Source: Rattus norvegicus (Eukaryota; Chordata; Mammalia; Rodentia; Muridae). From it: a stretch of DNA of 64,000 nt. The notes under the pieces are model-generated. The model did not search any database. It worked only from the letters and a program-made list of their open reading frames with translations, and was not told where the DNA came from. Positions 22,139 through 34,719 of the stretch are shown piece after piece. Where the stretch lies: NCBI RefSeq assembly GCF_036323735.1, contig NC_086027.1, forward strand, positions 89,722,662-89,786,661, read 5' to 3'. The stretch's first letter is position 1, and each line of letters begins with the position of its first letter. The position numbers and the translations under genes were made by a program.

Positions 22139-23439
22139 CACAGATTTCTAGCATGTACTGATGATTTTCATTATTTACAAAAAACTTTTGCAGAAAAGTA
22201 AAAACTCAGACTCTGCATGTGAAAAGCTATTTTACAGATTCTGGAATTTATTGTAGCATTTGTAGTTTTACATTTATCCATTGAGTACATGAACCAGTTG
22301 ACACCTGGTATTGAATCATAGAATATGGCAATGCATTCTTTCCATGGAATAGTAGCCTGGATGATAATGTGGGTGGATAGAATGAGCTATCATTGAATGG
22401 TAAGAGAGATGACATTGGAAACATCATAAGACTCAAGTCAATCTTGAGATAGGGCCAAAGATAGGCATGCCAAAGCCATAAATACAATCTCAGATCTCTA
22501 GAAGAGTAGAGGTTCTGAATAAGTTCAGAGAAGGAGAGATCAAGACTTAAACAGTTTTAAACAGCAGGGCCAGGGGTGAATTCAGAGGATAGGGAATGAA
22601 TGAAAGAGAATGGGAGATGAGTCCAATGAAGTCTAACATCAGCCTTACTTCCTGCATTCATCCAGTGTCCCTTCGTACAGTGACTGTTTCTATTCAGATG
22701 TCTCCTGTCTCTGGCTGCATATGTAGCTTAGAGAATGCTATAAATCAAGTACATTTTAATTAGCTTAATTTAACTTGATGAATGTGTGGATAAAGAAGTA
22801 ATAAAAGGAGGCACAATGAACAAAGAACACACATGATTTACAACTATATCTTTCCTGAATACCTTTCTTTTCACAAGGTTTTATTAGCTTGAATTCCCAT
22901 CAGTGGACTATGGAAATATTTCCTGGACATGGCTTTTATAATACCAAGAATTAGTTTTTTAAACTTGGGGAATCTGATAAGTAAGAAAGCAAATTCTCCC
23001 TTTAGTGTTGATACCCATGGTATGAATGAGGTGAAGTCCTCTAGTTAGTATTTCTTCCTTCATGGTTTGTTCCCTGTCACATAAAAATACACATATTTTG
23101 TTGATACATCTTAACTTGGTTTTCTAGAACTGTCCTGGGTCTAGAACATGAGAACCAAACTGAATTTGGTAACCTGTATCTGGAAATTTCGGAAGTGGCC
23201 TCCACACAAGACTCAAGGATTGTGAATAGATTGCATACTTCTAACTTTCTTTGACTGCTGGATGGTCAAAGAGGTGACTCGCATTTCCAGCTCACAATAT
23301 GGTAGAAGACAGGAGGCCCAATGGGTCTTGAACTCATTCAGAATTCACTGAATCACATCAGAGAAAACACAGCAAGAGACTTGAGGTATTTGGCACAGAT
23401 AGGTTTTGTTTATTTGTTTTTAACCATCTGTAAGTGAAA
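22139..23439. other. Unassigned sequence with a candidate conserved block
   Basis: No named repeat. The part at about 22680-22860 clusters homeodomain-type cores (ttttaattagc, cttaatttaac) and SOX-type motifs (cacaatg, aacaaag). It is a weak enhancer candidate. Confidence 0.4.
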
Positions 23440-23640
23440 CTTGGGCCTTGAGCAATAGCTGTGTATGAGCATTTGTTGCTCTTGCAAAAGACCACATTTA
23501 GTTCCTAATACCCAAACTCACAACTTCTTGTAACTCCAGTTCCAGCGGTATCCAGTGCCCTATTTGTCTTTTTTCAGGCTCATAGTTTACATATAGACAG
23601 GGCAGAAAGAAAACACATGTAAATAAAAATAAAATAAGGG
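23440..23640 (+). mobile_element. B3 SINE
   Basis: The plus strand carries the B3/B2-type tRNA-related head (tgttgctcttgcaaaagacc), then 'cacaacttcttgtaactcc' and 'agttccagcggtatccag', then an A-rich end with AAATAAAAATAAAATAA. The order and A-rich tail identify the family. Substitutions make it an old copy. Confidence 0.85.
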
Positions 23641-23978
23641 AAGCCTTTGCTTATTGGTTTATTCAATTTTCATATTTTTCTTGCAAACTGATTTTATAAT
23701 TAGTGCTCAGTCATTTATTCACACAAAATATAATACATCTGTTTTTCCTTGTTTTGTCTAATAATTTCTGTTTAACATCCTGTTTTTTTTCTGAGGAATC
23801 AAAGATACTCATATACATTTAAATCAGCTTCTGGAGATGCAATTTCATAATTTCTCTAGAAGTTTGTGGGGGTAAGATTACTTTTATTGTTAAATTAGAT
23901 TACTAATAACTATTAAAATCATTTAAAATACATCTTATATTTTTGAGACAGTGACTAACTAGACATTTTAGTATATAT
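23641..23978. other. Unassigned AT-rich sequence
   Basis: No gene or repeat recognised. Confidence 0.5.
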
Positions 23979-24160
23979 GCCAGAAGACAGTGGCACACAC
24001 ATTTAATTCCAGTGCTCAACAGAGGAAGATGGATCTCTTTGAGTCAAGGCCAGCCTGATCTACAGAGTGAGTTCCAGGTCAGCCAGGTCTACATAGAGAA
24101 ACCCTGTCTCAAAGTATCAAAACCATACCAAACCAAAACAAACAAAAACCCAAACTGTTA
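23979..24160 (+). mobile_element. B1 SINE
   Basis: 7SL-derived B1 in the plus strand: 'ggcacacacatttaattcca', 'aaggccagcctgatctacag', 'agtgagttccaggtcagcca' and 'agagaaaccctgtctcaaa', then an A-rich tail with AACCAAAACAAAC repeats. It is nearly full length, about 140 bp plus tail. Confidence 0.95.
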
Positions 24161-25019
24161 TTAATGTGTTTATACATCTTTCTCATATTTTCTCAACTGT
24201 TTGATAGCATTGCTTAAGTATTAATGATTCCTAAAGATCTAAGTGAAACCTAGGATAATTTTGCAACAGAAAGCCTCATTGAGGTGCTGATTGATGTAGC
24301 TCTTTGCAGTGTTCTGTAATACAGTCCTTTAGTATAAATGCTTTCTCCAGTCGCTCATTGAGAGGGATGATATCTTGTGAGGATCTTGAGGAAAGAAGGG
24401 GGAAGATAGCAGTGTTCCCTTGGATGCTGGTCTTTGGGGTTACCAGAAAGGGATGTGAAAGCATAAATAGAAGCAGTGGGGTCCATGTCTGGCTGCAAGA
24501 ACAGAGCTTTTCACTTCTTAGTGATAAGAGGCTACAGAGTGTCTGGAGGTCTGGCCAAATCCCGTGTTTGTCTAGACCTCTACCGTGATCCCATTTACAA
24601 ATTAACACCTTAGAGGTCTCTGGCTTTGAGAGAGAAAATATTCAGTTTAGATACCAGTGTTAATAAAAAGACACTGAACAACTAGTGACATAGAAAGGGT
24701 GGTGCCTTCAAGGGACCTCAACGAGTGTGAAGTTTACTTAAGTCCAAGAGTTAGCAAGAAGACAGTGTCGAGGACACAGAGATGAAGTTAAAAAGAAGAG
24801 AAGGATATTTTCATACTCTTTGCACAGTGTACACTGAGAATTGCCTTTATCATGTCTTTATAATAGACACTCGAAAATAGCTTACAAAGCTCTCCAGCAA
24901 GGACAGCTTGCTGGCTAGACATAACAAGATAATGGGCTTCAGGCTCTCATTGGAGGGAGACTTTAAAGTTTTCTGCTAGCAGCTGTCTTCTTTCTCCTTC
25001 CCTGATCAGAATTTTCATG
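24161..25019. other. Unassigned sequence
   Basis: No repeat recognised. Overlapping 94- and 110-residue frames on opposite strands at about 24276-24608 have no domain signature. Confidence 0.45.
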
Positions 25020-25260
25020 CCATTTTACCCATAGGCAAGGAATGGGAGGAGATTAATCACAACCAAGCTAGCTGCGCCATAATCAAATCAAAATTAAAGC
25101 TGGTTAATTGATAATTAGTAAAATCTAATATAAATCCTTCAAAACAAGGGATGCTCGTGGAGAGTCTACTCCATGTGACAGCTGTTTGTCGGCCACTTTG
25201 TCGCTCTAGACCCTGAAATGTAAGCAAGAGTGAAGGCTCAGAGATTACTGAAGAAAAATA
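25020..25260. promoter_or_regulatory. Candidate conserved enhancer-like block
   Basis: A unique block dense in recognisable transcription-factor cores: gattaatcac (25051-25060, OTX/PITX type), several TAAT/ATTA homeodomain cores including ggttaattgataattag (25102-25118), and tgacagctgt (25176-25185), which joins a MEIS/TGIF-type TGACAG with a CAGCTG E-box. Isolated CpGs are retained (gctgcgcc, ttgtcggcc, ttgtcgctc). Motif density is only suggestive. Cross-species conservation is not known from this sequence. Confidence 0.35.
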
Positions 25261-25904
25261 CAGCTTTCCTCTCCTCAGGGCCCATCACAGGTAAAGTAAA
25301 CCTTGGGTTTCTATGTGTATCACCCCATAGCAACTCCTTAGCAACCTTCAAATGATAAAGCTTCTCCTGAGGGCATCTACAGGACAAAATTTTAAGAAAA
25401 GCCTTTTTTATTTTCCTGTCGAAGCTTTAAATTTTACATTTTCAACTTGTTTTATAGGACAAGAAAATTAATATTTCATATAACGTTTTAAATGGTTCAT
25501 TATTGAATATCCCTCACCAGTGCAACCTCTAGTGTGATACTGTGAGAAATATGTTCCTGCTGATTTTATTTCATTAAACTCTAAGTCTGAGGGAATGGGC
25601 AGAACTTTCTTCCTTGAGATTCTGGTATTACTTTCTCTGTTTTTCTTCCAAGGGTATATTTATTAAATTTATATTTATTCCATCCACCTACTTCAATATG
25701 TGGAGACCTGGATTAACTGCTATCCTTTATTTACAAAAATTCAGTATTTATGAATATGAAACATGAACAGCGATAACTTCAAAACATACTTCTGTGACAC
25801 TCTCTCCTTGTTTACTCTCAGGAATTAATAACTAACCATCGAAACAAAAATATCCAGAAAATTGCCATTATTTTCTATATTACAAACATCAGGTATAGCC
25901 ATTT
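25261..25904. other. Unassigned AT-rich sequence
   Basis: No gene or repeat recognised. Confidence 0.5.
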
Positions 25905-26296
25905 GTGAAAGGCTATTGTTGATTTTTAACTTGAGAGTACCTGGAGTAATCTAAGACATGGACAACTAGAAATGCCTATGAGGGATTGTTTGATGGCATT
26001 AGTTGAGGTGGGAAGAAGGCTCATCCACTGTGGGAGGCACCATTCCCTAAGCTGGTACCTTGAACTGTGTAAATGTATAAATGGAGCTGAGCAGTAGCTT
26101 CTTCTGTTTACTGACTATGAATGGGATGTGACCACTGCTTTCTAGTTTCCACTATTTTTACTTCCTTGCCAGAGTGGATTGTAGCTTTAAACTTTGAACC
26201 ATAGTGAAACCCATTCTTCCTTAAATTGCTTTCATCAGGGGAAGGTTTTTTTGTTGTTGTTGTTGTTTTTTTAATCACAGCATTGGGAAGAAAAAA
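25905..26296 (+). mobile_element. MaLR-like LTR (rodent), degenerate
   Basis: Plus-strand blocks follow a common rodent LTR-type repeat: 'ttgatttttaacttgagagt', 'gcattagttgaggtgggaag', 'atccactgtgggaggcacca' with 'ttccctaagctgg', and the 3' block 'ttgaaccatagtgaaaccca'...'ttaaattgctttcatcaggg' with 'aatcacagcattggga'. A TTG/T-rich run interrupts it at about 26249-26271. I believe this is an ERVL-MaLR LTR, but the subfamily is not certain. Relatives lie at 30956, 40841, 46703 and 49962. Confidence 0.65.
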
Positions 26297-26420
26297 ATGT
26301 ACACTTGATAGCCTGCAGCCCTTCTAAAATTGCTCCTGCTCAACAGCACGTTTGTGTTCCTCATCCTTTATGTTTATATGTTGAATTTTTAACTTCATAA
26401 TGTTGTTAAATTGGGAGATG

Positions 26421-26975
26421 AGACCATTGAGCAACTGCACAAATGAAAGTATTGATTTATCTCAGGGATTTTGGAGAGATTTTTGCCCCTTGTCATCAAT
26501 ATAAGAATGAAGTGAGATCTAGAAAGATCTCTCCCCTCTCTCTCCCATGTCTCCTCTCTCTCCCTCCCCTTTTCCCTCCCCTCTCTCCCTCCTCTCTCTT
26601 TCCTCTCTCTGCTTGTTCTTGTATTGCTAGCAAGTCCATTCCTTCACTGGCATCAGAGCCTACCTTTTTGGGACTCTGGGGTATACTGGAGACAAGCTAA
26701 GACATTGAGCACTGTGGACTGAACAACTTCTGAACTTTTGGAACTTTCATTGGGAGGTAGCTATTCTTGTGCTAATCGGACCACAGCCTGTAAGCCATTC
26801 TAATAAATTACCCCCCCCCCTCTCTCTCTCTCTCTCTCTTTCTCTCTCTGTGTGTGTGTGTGTGTGTATGCATGTGCGGGTGTGTGTGAGTGTGGGTGTG
26901 TGTGTGTGTGCATGTGTGTATAGTCATTCTATAAGTTCTGCCCATCTAAGAGAGCCCTGACTAATAACATTTTTC
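26421..26975 (+). mobile_element. Murid interspersed repeat with internal microsatellite
   Basis: Recognisable murid repeat blocks: 'gactgaacaacttctgaact', 'gaccacagcctgtaagccat', 'tctaataaatta', then the microsatellite at 26811-26920 and the end block 'attctataagttctgcccat' and 'gagccctgactaataaca'. I cannot name the family with certainty (LTR or RMER type). A CT-rich run occupies about 26520-26610. Confidence 0.6.
26811..26920. repeat. C-run, (TC)n and (TG)n compound microsatellite
   Basis: A 10-C homopolymer, then TC repeats, then TG repeats with CATG and GGG interruptions, all inside the host repeat at 26421-26975. Confidence 0.96.
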
Positions 26976-27822
26976 TAATATGCATCTCTCTGTTAAACAC
27001 AGTTCTTTGAAACTCTTTCCTTCCAGAAATGTTGAACTATGAATATTATAATGTGTTACTTATACATTTCCTTCCCTTTTCTATTTGTAGACCCCCTATT
27101 TTATTCATTTGTTATTTTTATAAAGGTTATCGCACCAGAACCATCTCTGTTTATAATGTGCATACTATACTTAGCATTTTTGTTCACTTACATGGTTTTA
27201 GTTCCCAATCTTCAACTGAACTCAGTTTTCATCTCATAATAGCTTTTCCTACCCATATCCTGCTTCTTTTAAAGGAATGATTGACTACCCATGCAAGTAA
27301 GAAGCTTGAATGTTTCCATCAAGTCCCTTTTCCCTTATTGATTCAATTTTCCATTGGCCACTAAGTCTTAAATATGCCTAGAATCTACCTACTTTCTCTT
27401 GTTATTTAATCTGACATAATTTTCAAATGATTTTACTGCATCTTCATTTATCTCTCTGCTCCATATCCAACCACCACAGTAATGTTGGTACTCTAGTTGC
27501 CCCTGCATGATGTACATAGCACATCTAATCTTTAATCTTATCAATAAGACTACTTAACTGATTACTCTCTGTTCCTCATCTCCTGATCAGGGGCTTGAAG
27601 AGAGAAAAAGAATGACGTCTGGTTTTGTTATGTTATCCAATGCCAGGCTTAGACTTGGTCCTTTGGGTTCCAAAGATGCTAGAGTGACACATTCGTTTAT
27701 TGCAATAAAACCTAGACAAGGGACAGATGCTGTTCCTTCCATCAACCTGCAGAGGGTGCAATAGAGCATATGCATTGATTGGCAACTTCACCTGACTTAG
27801 AAAATGTGCTTTCTTTCTTTTT
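26976..27822. other. Unassigned sequence
   Basis: No repeat or gene recognised. Confidence 0.5.
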
Positions 27823-28800
27823 TTAAAAAAAATTTTTAAAATTTTTATTGGACATTTTATGTATTTACATTTGAAATGTTATTCCCTTTCCCTACTCTCC
27901 CATCCCCCTCCCCCGGCTTCTATGAAGATGCTCCCACTCCCACCCACCCCTACCTCAACACCTTGGCATTCCCCTACACTGGGGAAAGAGCCTTCACAGG
28001 ACCAAGGGCTTCTCTCCTATTGATGCCAGACAATGCCATCCTCTGCTACATATGCGGATGGAGCTATAGGTCCCTCCATGTGTACTCTTTGGTTGGCAGG
28101 TTCATCCCCGGGAGTTCTGGGGTGAGGGGTCTGGTCGGCTAATAATGTTGTTCTTCCTATGGTGTTGCAAACCGCTTCGGCTCCTCCAGTCCTTTCTCTA
28201 ACTCCTCCATTGGGGTCCCAGTCCTCAGTTCGATGGTTGTTTCAAGCATCTGGGTCAGTAAGGCTCTGGCAGAGCCTCTCAGGAGACAGCTGTCAGGCTG
28301 TCAGCAAGTACTTCTTGGCATCAGCAATAACGGCTGCGTATGGGATGGATCCCCAGGTAGGGCAGTCTCTGGATGATCTGCTCCATACTTTGCCCCTATA
28401 TTTACTTCCATGAGTATTTTGTTTCCCCTTCTAAGAAGGACTGAAGGATCCACATTTTGGTCTTCCTTCTTCTTGCACTTCATATGGTCTGTGAACTGTT
28501 TCTTAGTTATTCCAAGCTTTTTGGGCTAATATCCACTTATAAGTGAGTGCATACCATGTGTGTTGTTTTGTGACTGGGTTGCCTCACTCAGGATGATATT
28601 TTCTGGCTCCATCCATTTGCCTAAGAATTTCATGAAGTCATTGTTTTCAATAGCTGAGTAGTACTCAATTGTGTATATGTACCACATTTTCTCTATCTAT
28701 TCCTCTATTGAAGGACATCTGGATTCTTTCCTGGCTGTTATAAATAATGCTGCTATGAACATAGTGGAGCATGTGTCCTTGTTATATGTTAGAGCATTCA
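27823..28800 (-). mobile_element. LINE-1, 3' UTR plus ORF2 end
   Basis: The longest minus-strand L1 here. Starting from the A-rich tail complement at 27823, it shows the standard 3' UTR ('cggcttctatgaagatgctc', 'cattcccctacactggg', 'gtactctttggttggcagg'), then passes near 28400 into the ORF2 C-terminal region. It stops at about 28800, a 5' truncation. It is the inverted counterpart of the plus-strand L1 at 62040-64000. Confidence 0.95.
28410..28800 (-). pseudogene. L1 ORF2 C-terminal remnant
   Basis: Minus-strand translation gives the typical end of the L1 ORF2 protein, including the stretch MKCKKKEDQNVDPSVLLRRG near 28430-28483. Further upstream in the element, at 28500-28800, lie ORF2-derived blocks broken by stops and shifts. 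The reverse-transcriptase and endonuclease regions are absent because of 5' truncation, so the copy cannot act. Confidence 0.8.
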
Positions 28801-30955
28801 AGCTACCTTTTCCCTTTCAGAGCCCAGGAGATACCTTGCGAGTTTCTGCTTCTGATTCTGCTGTGAGCTTACCATGACTTACTCACTGCAGGCCATGTCA
28901 ATATTACTGCTCTGTATTAAAACTGGGGGTAAATAGATAGGCTTTCCCTCACAAGGCTAAAGACTCATGGGTTAATTGTTTCGTAAGCACCTTATAAGGT
29001 CATGGATGAGTGGACCACACATAGGTTTGATTTAAAACCCACTGCCTTAGCTACACAGGACAGTGGAAATGTGAAGATGTTCTAAGATTTCTTTTAGTCT
29101 GTTGACTAATTTATTTACTGCCTATCTGCCATTGTTTGTGCATGGCCCAACCAGCCTCTTAGACCACTGTGTGTGTTTAGTGTTATTTCTAGTCTTCAGT
29201 ACTACAGACAGCTCAGTTGCCAGATGACACAGAGCTGCGTAAGCTCTCACTTGCAAGTGATTTATTTTGTAAGGTATGTAGAACACATGTTGAGTGTTTA
29301 TCATCTCCATAATAAATGGTGATGCACAGAGAACCATCTTAATTTGTTCTCCATGTGAGGAGAGTCAAGGGGAAGACACACTGTGTTTACCATCTTGCGT
29401 TAGAAGTTGACTCATAGGGGCATGAGGAAAAAGGCACTTGAGTCACATGACTAAGGACACCTTTACTCTGAAGAGGATCATGGTGCTCAAAGTAAGAAGC
29501 CCAAATCCAAAAGACTCTAATCTCTTTTCATTTGTTTTCTTCCCTAAACAATTTTTTTGTTCATTTTGCTTCTTTTTAGAATAATGTCATCTTATCTTGC
29601 TAACTGGGGGTGGATGTAGTTTTCTAAAAGGATTCCACAGAGAAAAAGAGTCACTCAAAGGAAAAAATGAGCCAAAGATTGCTTGTCAGTGATTTTTAAA
29701 GAGTAATGATAATTCTTCATTGAAAGAGGTACCACCACAGAACTCTGTGTGGTTTGAATCCCGTTTTCCTCTTGTTGCATCTGGGATCGTGTTATAGTTA
29801 CCATTTGAGTCAAGTATACACAATCCAAAGTTAATTTCTGGGGGAGGTTGTACTCTTTATCCTAGAATCACTAAGTGAAAATGTATATTAGATCTGGCTT
29901 TATCATAGATATTTGTTGTGTTAGGACATTTTGTTTAATGTCACGGAAGAGCATAAGGATTATAGACAGACAAAGATGCAAGAACTCATAATAGCATCTA
30001 CAAATACCTGAGACACCACACAGTGAGGATTTTATAATTGACAGTTAATACTGTTGATAAGAACACTTCCTACCTGTTCTTCAAGGAAAATTTGTTGGAA
30101 AAATATACTCATGCAGTTATACACTCAAGAAAGAAAACACTGCTGGAGGATATAAATGTTGCACATCTTAAATAAATAGCTACACAGTGTATTGTTTTAA
30201 TCCTCTCCCACAATAGTTTATTTTGAGATATTCTGGTAGGAAAGGTCTACTTTAAATTCATGTTTAGCTACAAGAGAAATCAAAACTCTACGAAAACTCC
30301 AGGTCAAGACTTAGTTGTATGTATATATGTGTATGTTTTTTCATGTCATGTCATGCCATATTCTTTAATTTCTGGTTTCCCTAATGTTTCCCTTGGTAGC
30401 GTTTGCAACATCACTTAATTCCTACACTTGATTCCTACATCTAGGTGCTGTATCGGATTATCTGAGGAATAGTATTTCACAGGCTTCCAGTCATGTTTTC
30501 TAATATGTTTATCCATAACTCTGACTTCTCCTTCTACTTGTAATGCATTATAATTTTTAATTTTAAATTCTTATGCATTATTTTGCATTCCGCGCTTACT
30601 GATAATAAACTTCTGCTAAATGTGTACTACCAGGATGTAAGATATTTGTGTAAGAGTTTGCAAAATCAGAATAGCTGCTTCAGTGGCAAGTTCATTGTGC
30701 TGAATAATTTTCATTGTTAACTAGACTTGATTTAAAATAACCTAAGGAGTTGAGCCTCTCTTCATATCTGTGAGGATGTTTCTATAAAGGAAAAGCAGAA
30801 GAGGGAAGACTGACCCAGAATGGAGGGGGAGGGGTGGGTAATCACATGGTCTGAGGTCTAGAACTGAATAAAAATTAAGTATAAAAGACATGATGAGCAC
30901 AAGAATCCTTGTTATTTGCTTCCCAGTTTTCCCAGACATGAGGAACTCCATATCT
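28801..30955. other. Mostly unique non-coding sequence
   Basis: About 2.1 kb with no recognised repeat, no exon-like reading frame and no CpG island. Confidence 0.5.
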
Positions 30956-31112
30956 ATCTTCCTCATATTGTCATGAACTCTATCCTTCCCTCTCTGACTT
31001 TGGTGATGTACTATACATTATAACTGTGAACCAAAGACACTCTCCCCTTCTCCATTTACTTTTTTCAGGTATTTTGTTTTCCCATCAATGAGAAAAGTAA
31101 CTAATGTGGTCA
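30956..31112 (+). mobile_element. LTR 3'-end fragment, MaLR-like
   Basis: A short fragment with the 3' block of the same repeat group as 25905-26296: 'gtgaaccaaagacactctcc', 'ttttttcaggtattttgttt' and 'tcaatgagaaaagtaactaa'. The rest of the LTR is not recognisable. Confidence 0.65.
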
Positions 31113-33085
31113 TGTAGATTCACATTACAAATGTAATATAAAACAGAAACTGTACAGAGATATCATAGTCATTATTAATTAGATTTTTTTTATGATGCAG
31201 AATGGTAACTGTGACCAGCAATTTCTTTCCACAGTTAAGTGTTGATTGCCCTAATAGCAAAAACTCAGTCACCTGCCTAGCTGTGCTGAAAACAATGTCT
31301 GCTTAAAGTCCTGTATGCATCTGAACTAAGGGACGTAAATTGGATGCTTGTGAATTGCTGGGCCCTGAAAGCTCTGAATGAATCACAATCTGGAAAGATA
31401 CACTTATAGTGAAAGCAGACAGGACTTTCTTAGATAGACAAACTTGTTCTAGATTGTTCCAGAAGCAAATCTTAAGACTAATATTTGAGTACAGATGATC
31501 TGGCAAGAGTCGGAGGGGATTGAGAGACATCAGTGAGGGTTGAATTGAGAGAAAAAAGTGAAGAAAAATCATGTTATTAAATCAGCTTCTACATGGGTAA
31601 TTGGGACATAAGGTTTGAGTGGGCTCAGAGAAGAACCTCGAACAACACTGAAGAGTCATCTTAAGCAAAGGTCACAGGGATGCAGCTTTTTCTATACCAG
31701 TTCTTTGTCATTGGTTAAATCTGCTTTTAGGTTCATTACATCTCTGGTGCTGTTTCATTGACTTATAGATCAACTAACATATTCCTTTGGTTAGAAAAAG
31801 AATCTCCTTCGGTTCAAAATCCAAAATCCACAAGCCACAATGAGCACAGGTAACAGGCCTTTTTTTTTTTTTTTTTGCAAGAACACAAGAGCATCTGAAG
31901 TTACGAATGAGGGATGAACAGTCATTACCACAGAGACCATGCTTAGCAATCAGGTAAGAGAAAGTAGTCCTTGCCTATCTAACTCATTGCTTTGTTTTAT
32001 CCATCTGATTAAAAATTATACCAATAAATATAATTATTCTCATAAATGGCCAAAGGCAACCTAGAAAACCAAAATAAAATGATCACAGTAGACTTGGAAT
32101 TCATAGCTAGGATGGAATGCTCATAGACTTCACACGTGCAGCAGGAAACGAAGCATGTTCATTATTCCAATGGGTTATCTAAGTTCAACTTAGCCAGCTC
32201 ATAAGAATTAATGTGTTCATACGGACGCCACCCCTCAGCCGTCCATGGCTGACTTCCTTCAACCCACATCTACTTCTTCCTTTGGTCTTTCTATGTGATA
32301 GAGTCCAAGAGCCCTATTTTTCAACACGTTTTGGAAGTAAGCAGGAGTATCACAAAATCAACAAAATCAATCTGATGATTAATCATGGATCATTGACTAA
32401 TTGCCTTGACAACTGGAACACATCTTCCAAGCCAGACTTAAAAAGCCATGAAGATAAAGGAGCCACCTATGATCTGAATATTTCCTAAATGCTATGTGTA
32501 AGCTCTTTTGTCTCTCTGGACAAGAGTGTCATGGAGTTTGCCTTGGTGCTATGAATTCTCACTGGGAAAAACTACCACTCATTTTTTTTCTCTACGTGTA
32601 AGTAACTTACTCTTACTAATATGACATTTACATTAAGGTAGCAATTACACAGACTAATTTACCTTCTAAGGATAATTTATAAAATATAATTTTCATCTAA
32701 CCAAATAATTTAACTTGTGATACAAGAACACACATTGTATATTACTTTTGTAATTGGTATTAAACACAGTCTCTGAATATTGGAAGAGTCATTAGCATCT
32801 GATTGATACCTCTAATTGCAACATTTGTCAGGGGAAAGGAATACTACAGTGGGTTTGCAAACACGCCTGAATGCATTTGTATTGGCTTCTCCTCCTCTCA
32901 GGGTTGAGTAGCCTAGAGGAGACCATGGCAGGATCCAACTTCTTGGCTCTTCTTATTCCTTGCCTCAGTTTCTATTTCTAATCAGATGAGATAATTTCTT
33001 TGCAGTTTTCTGGCTTCTAAATTTCTTTATATTGGGCTATATTGACTACATGGTCTGAAGTTACTTTTCCATCAATTTCTATTTA
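31113..33085. other. Mostly unique non-coding sequence
   Basis: No gene. A run of about 18 T lies at 31860-31876 and may be the tail of an unrecognised minus-strand retroelement; no element body is evident on its right side. Confidence 0.45.
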
Positions 33086-33345
33086 GAAAATTATCTCAAA
33101 AGTCCAAATTCAAACATTACTTCTTCTGACCAGCCTGGTATTGTTCATGAATTCTTTTATTGAGTCTTTAAATGCTCATATGATTATTCTTTAACATTTT
33201 AAAATTAGCCAAGCTTTGTGTCTATTCCATTAACTTATGAGCTGTTTGAAGGACAAACTCATGTCTGTATCTTTACCATTTTCTGATAGTTAGTACACTA
33301 TTTTGATTACAAGTCACTTCTTGGTAGGTAGCTCAGTCTTTGCAA
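33086..33345 (+). mobile_element. LINE L2 3' fragment
   Basis: Plus-strand L2 landmarks in order: 'attcaaacattacttcttct' followed by 'gaccagcctgg', then 'acttatgagctgtttgaagg' and 'acaaactcatgtctgtatct', then 'gttagtacactattttgatt'. These are the late L2 blocks found just before its 3' end. It is an ancient, pan-mammalian insertion. Confidence 0.65.
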
Positions 33346-33949
33346 ATGATATAAAGAAATAAAATGATGGATCAGAGTTCATGAGGCAAATATAGAATAT
33401 ATGAACAGAGGCTTATTAAATCCATAGCAGACATTGCATTAGGCACTTAATACATAGTGCAAAATAACTTTTGAAATATTCATCTTGAGAATGACATTTT
33501 GGAAATTACCTGGGCTAAACCAGTAGAGAGTGGAGAGGAAGAAGGTAGATCTTTACACAAAGTCTGCAAGCCAGAGCCCCAATGATCTCATGGAGGAGAG
33601 CTGCTGGGTTGCTGCTGGCATGCTGCTGTGCTCATCTGTTTTGGAAGTGAGAGCACTGCACTTTGTGGATGCTAATGTTTAGCATCCTACCTGGGATCCA
33701 ATGAAGATTTGTAGAGACCTATAGGCTTCCCAGCAGAAATGGTTCTCAACTTTGATTTGGAATTTCTCTCTTTTTTTAATGTTAATTTTGATTAAGTAGT
33801 GCATACTTTGAAAGCTTTTGTGGTGAGCTCAGAACTGAGAGTCTCCAAAATCCAGGGCAAATGACATCAAAGTTAGGAAAGTTTTTTAGTAAGTGTTGTT
33901 TATCAGGACTAGACAGTGGCAAAGCTGACATCCTTTGCATGAGACTTTT
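33346..33949. other. Unassigned sequence
   Basis: No gene or named repeat. A CTG/TGC-rich patch (gctgctgggttgctgctggc) lies at about 33600-33630. Confidence 0.5.
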
Positions 33950-34060
33950 CTTTAAACTGCTCTAACAGTTCTATGTGGTAGGAATTATAAAATATCTCAT
34001 CATGTATATGTAAAGTGAGTCTGAATAACAACTTGTTCAAGTTTTAAGATGATAAAACTA
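33950..34060 (-). mobile_element. MIR SINE fragment
   Basis: The complement of an ancient MIR: 'ttctatgtggtaggaattat', then 'atatgtaaagtgagtctga', then 'caacttgttcaagttttaag'. Order and spacing fit MIR; identity is low. Confidence 0.45.
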
Positions 34061-34384
34061 ATGCTGTTTTCCCCCTTTTGGGGGGGGGGCGAAAAGAGGA
34101 AAATGTAAGGGTTAGAAGTATTGAAGTGCATTGTTTGTGATGCTTATAATTCATGTTCTATAAGCAATGCCAGGTTAAATTATGATTGTCTGTTCCACAC
34201 TGAACACACACATAAAATTGTAGTGTACAACCAACCTCCATCTGTCTTCTTTTCTATCCCCCTTCCTTCAAGTCTCCCTCCCTCTTCTTTCCTCCCACTG
34301 TCTAGGGTCACGGTTCACTGAAGCCAAGGATAGCAGTGTATTTAGAGCAACACTAATGATATTGGCCACTAACTGGGAAGCTGA
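34061..34384. other. Unassigned sequence with a G homopolymer
   Basis: A run of G at about 34080-34089 lies beside a run of C/T. Nothing else is recognised. Confidence 0.5.
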
Positions 34385-34545
34385 TCTTCTGGGCTATTCT
34401 CCCAGCTCTAACAACGTGTGATTTTAAACTTCATTGAGTTCCCGTTTATCCAACCGTAAAATATAGGTGATATGATGCTACCTTGTAGGGACTGAGAGAG
34501 AATCCTGCTAGGTATCATGCATGATGACTCAGATGAAAGACAATC
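34385..34545 (+). mobile_element. MIR SINE
   Basis: Plus-strand MIR core and 3' region: 'tatccaaccgtaaaatatag' (about 34447-34466), then 'gatgctaccttgtagggact' and 'gagagagaatcctgctaggt'. This follows the MIR pattern of 'ctgtaaaatgggg ... acctac ... gggttgtgaggatt'. Confidence 0.65.
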
Positions 34546-34719
34546 AGCAGCAACTTTATTATTTTGAAATGTTTTTAAACTTATCTTGTCCCTTTCTTTA
34601 TATAATACTGGTACCGCCCTATAGGTGAACGTGTGAGATTGTTCCCTCCCAGGATGCTTTAAGAAACATATAGTTCTTTTGGAATATGATGAAAAGCACA
34701 TATTTTATTCAACTGTAGG

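Noticed and set aside
31860..31876. Poly-T as the tail of a minus-strand retroelement
   Set aside because: No SINE or LINE body could be recognised beside it, so no element was called.
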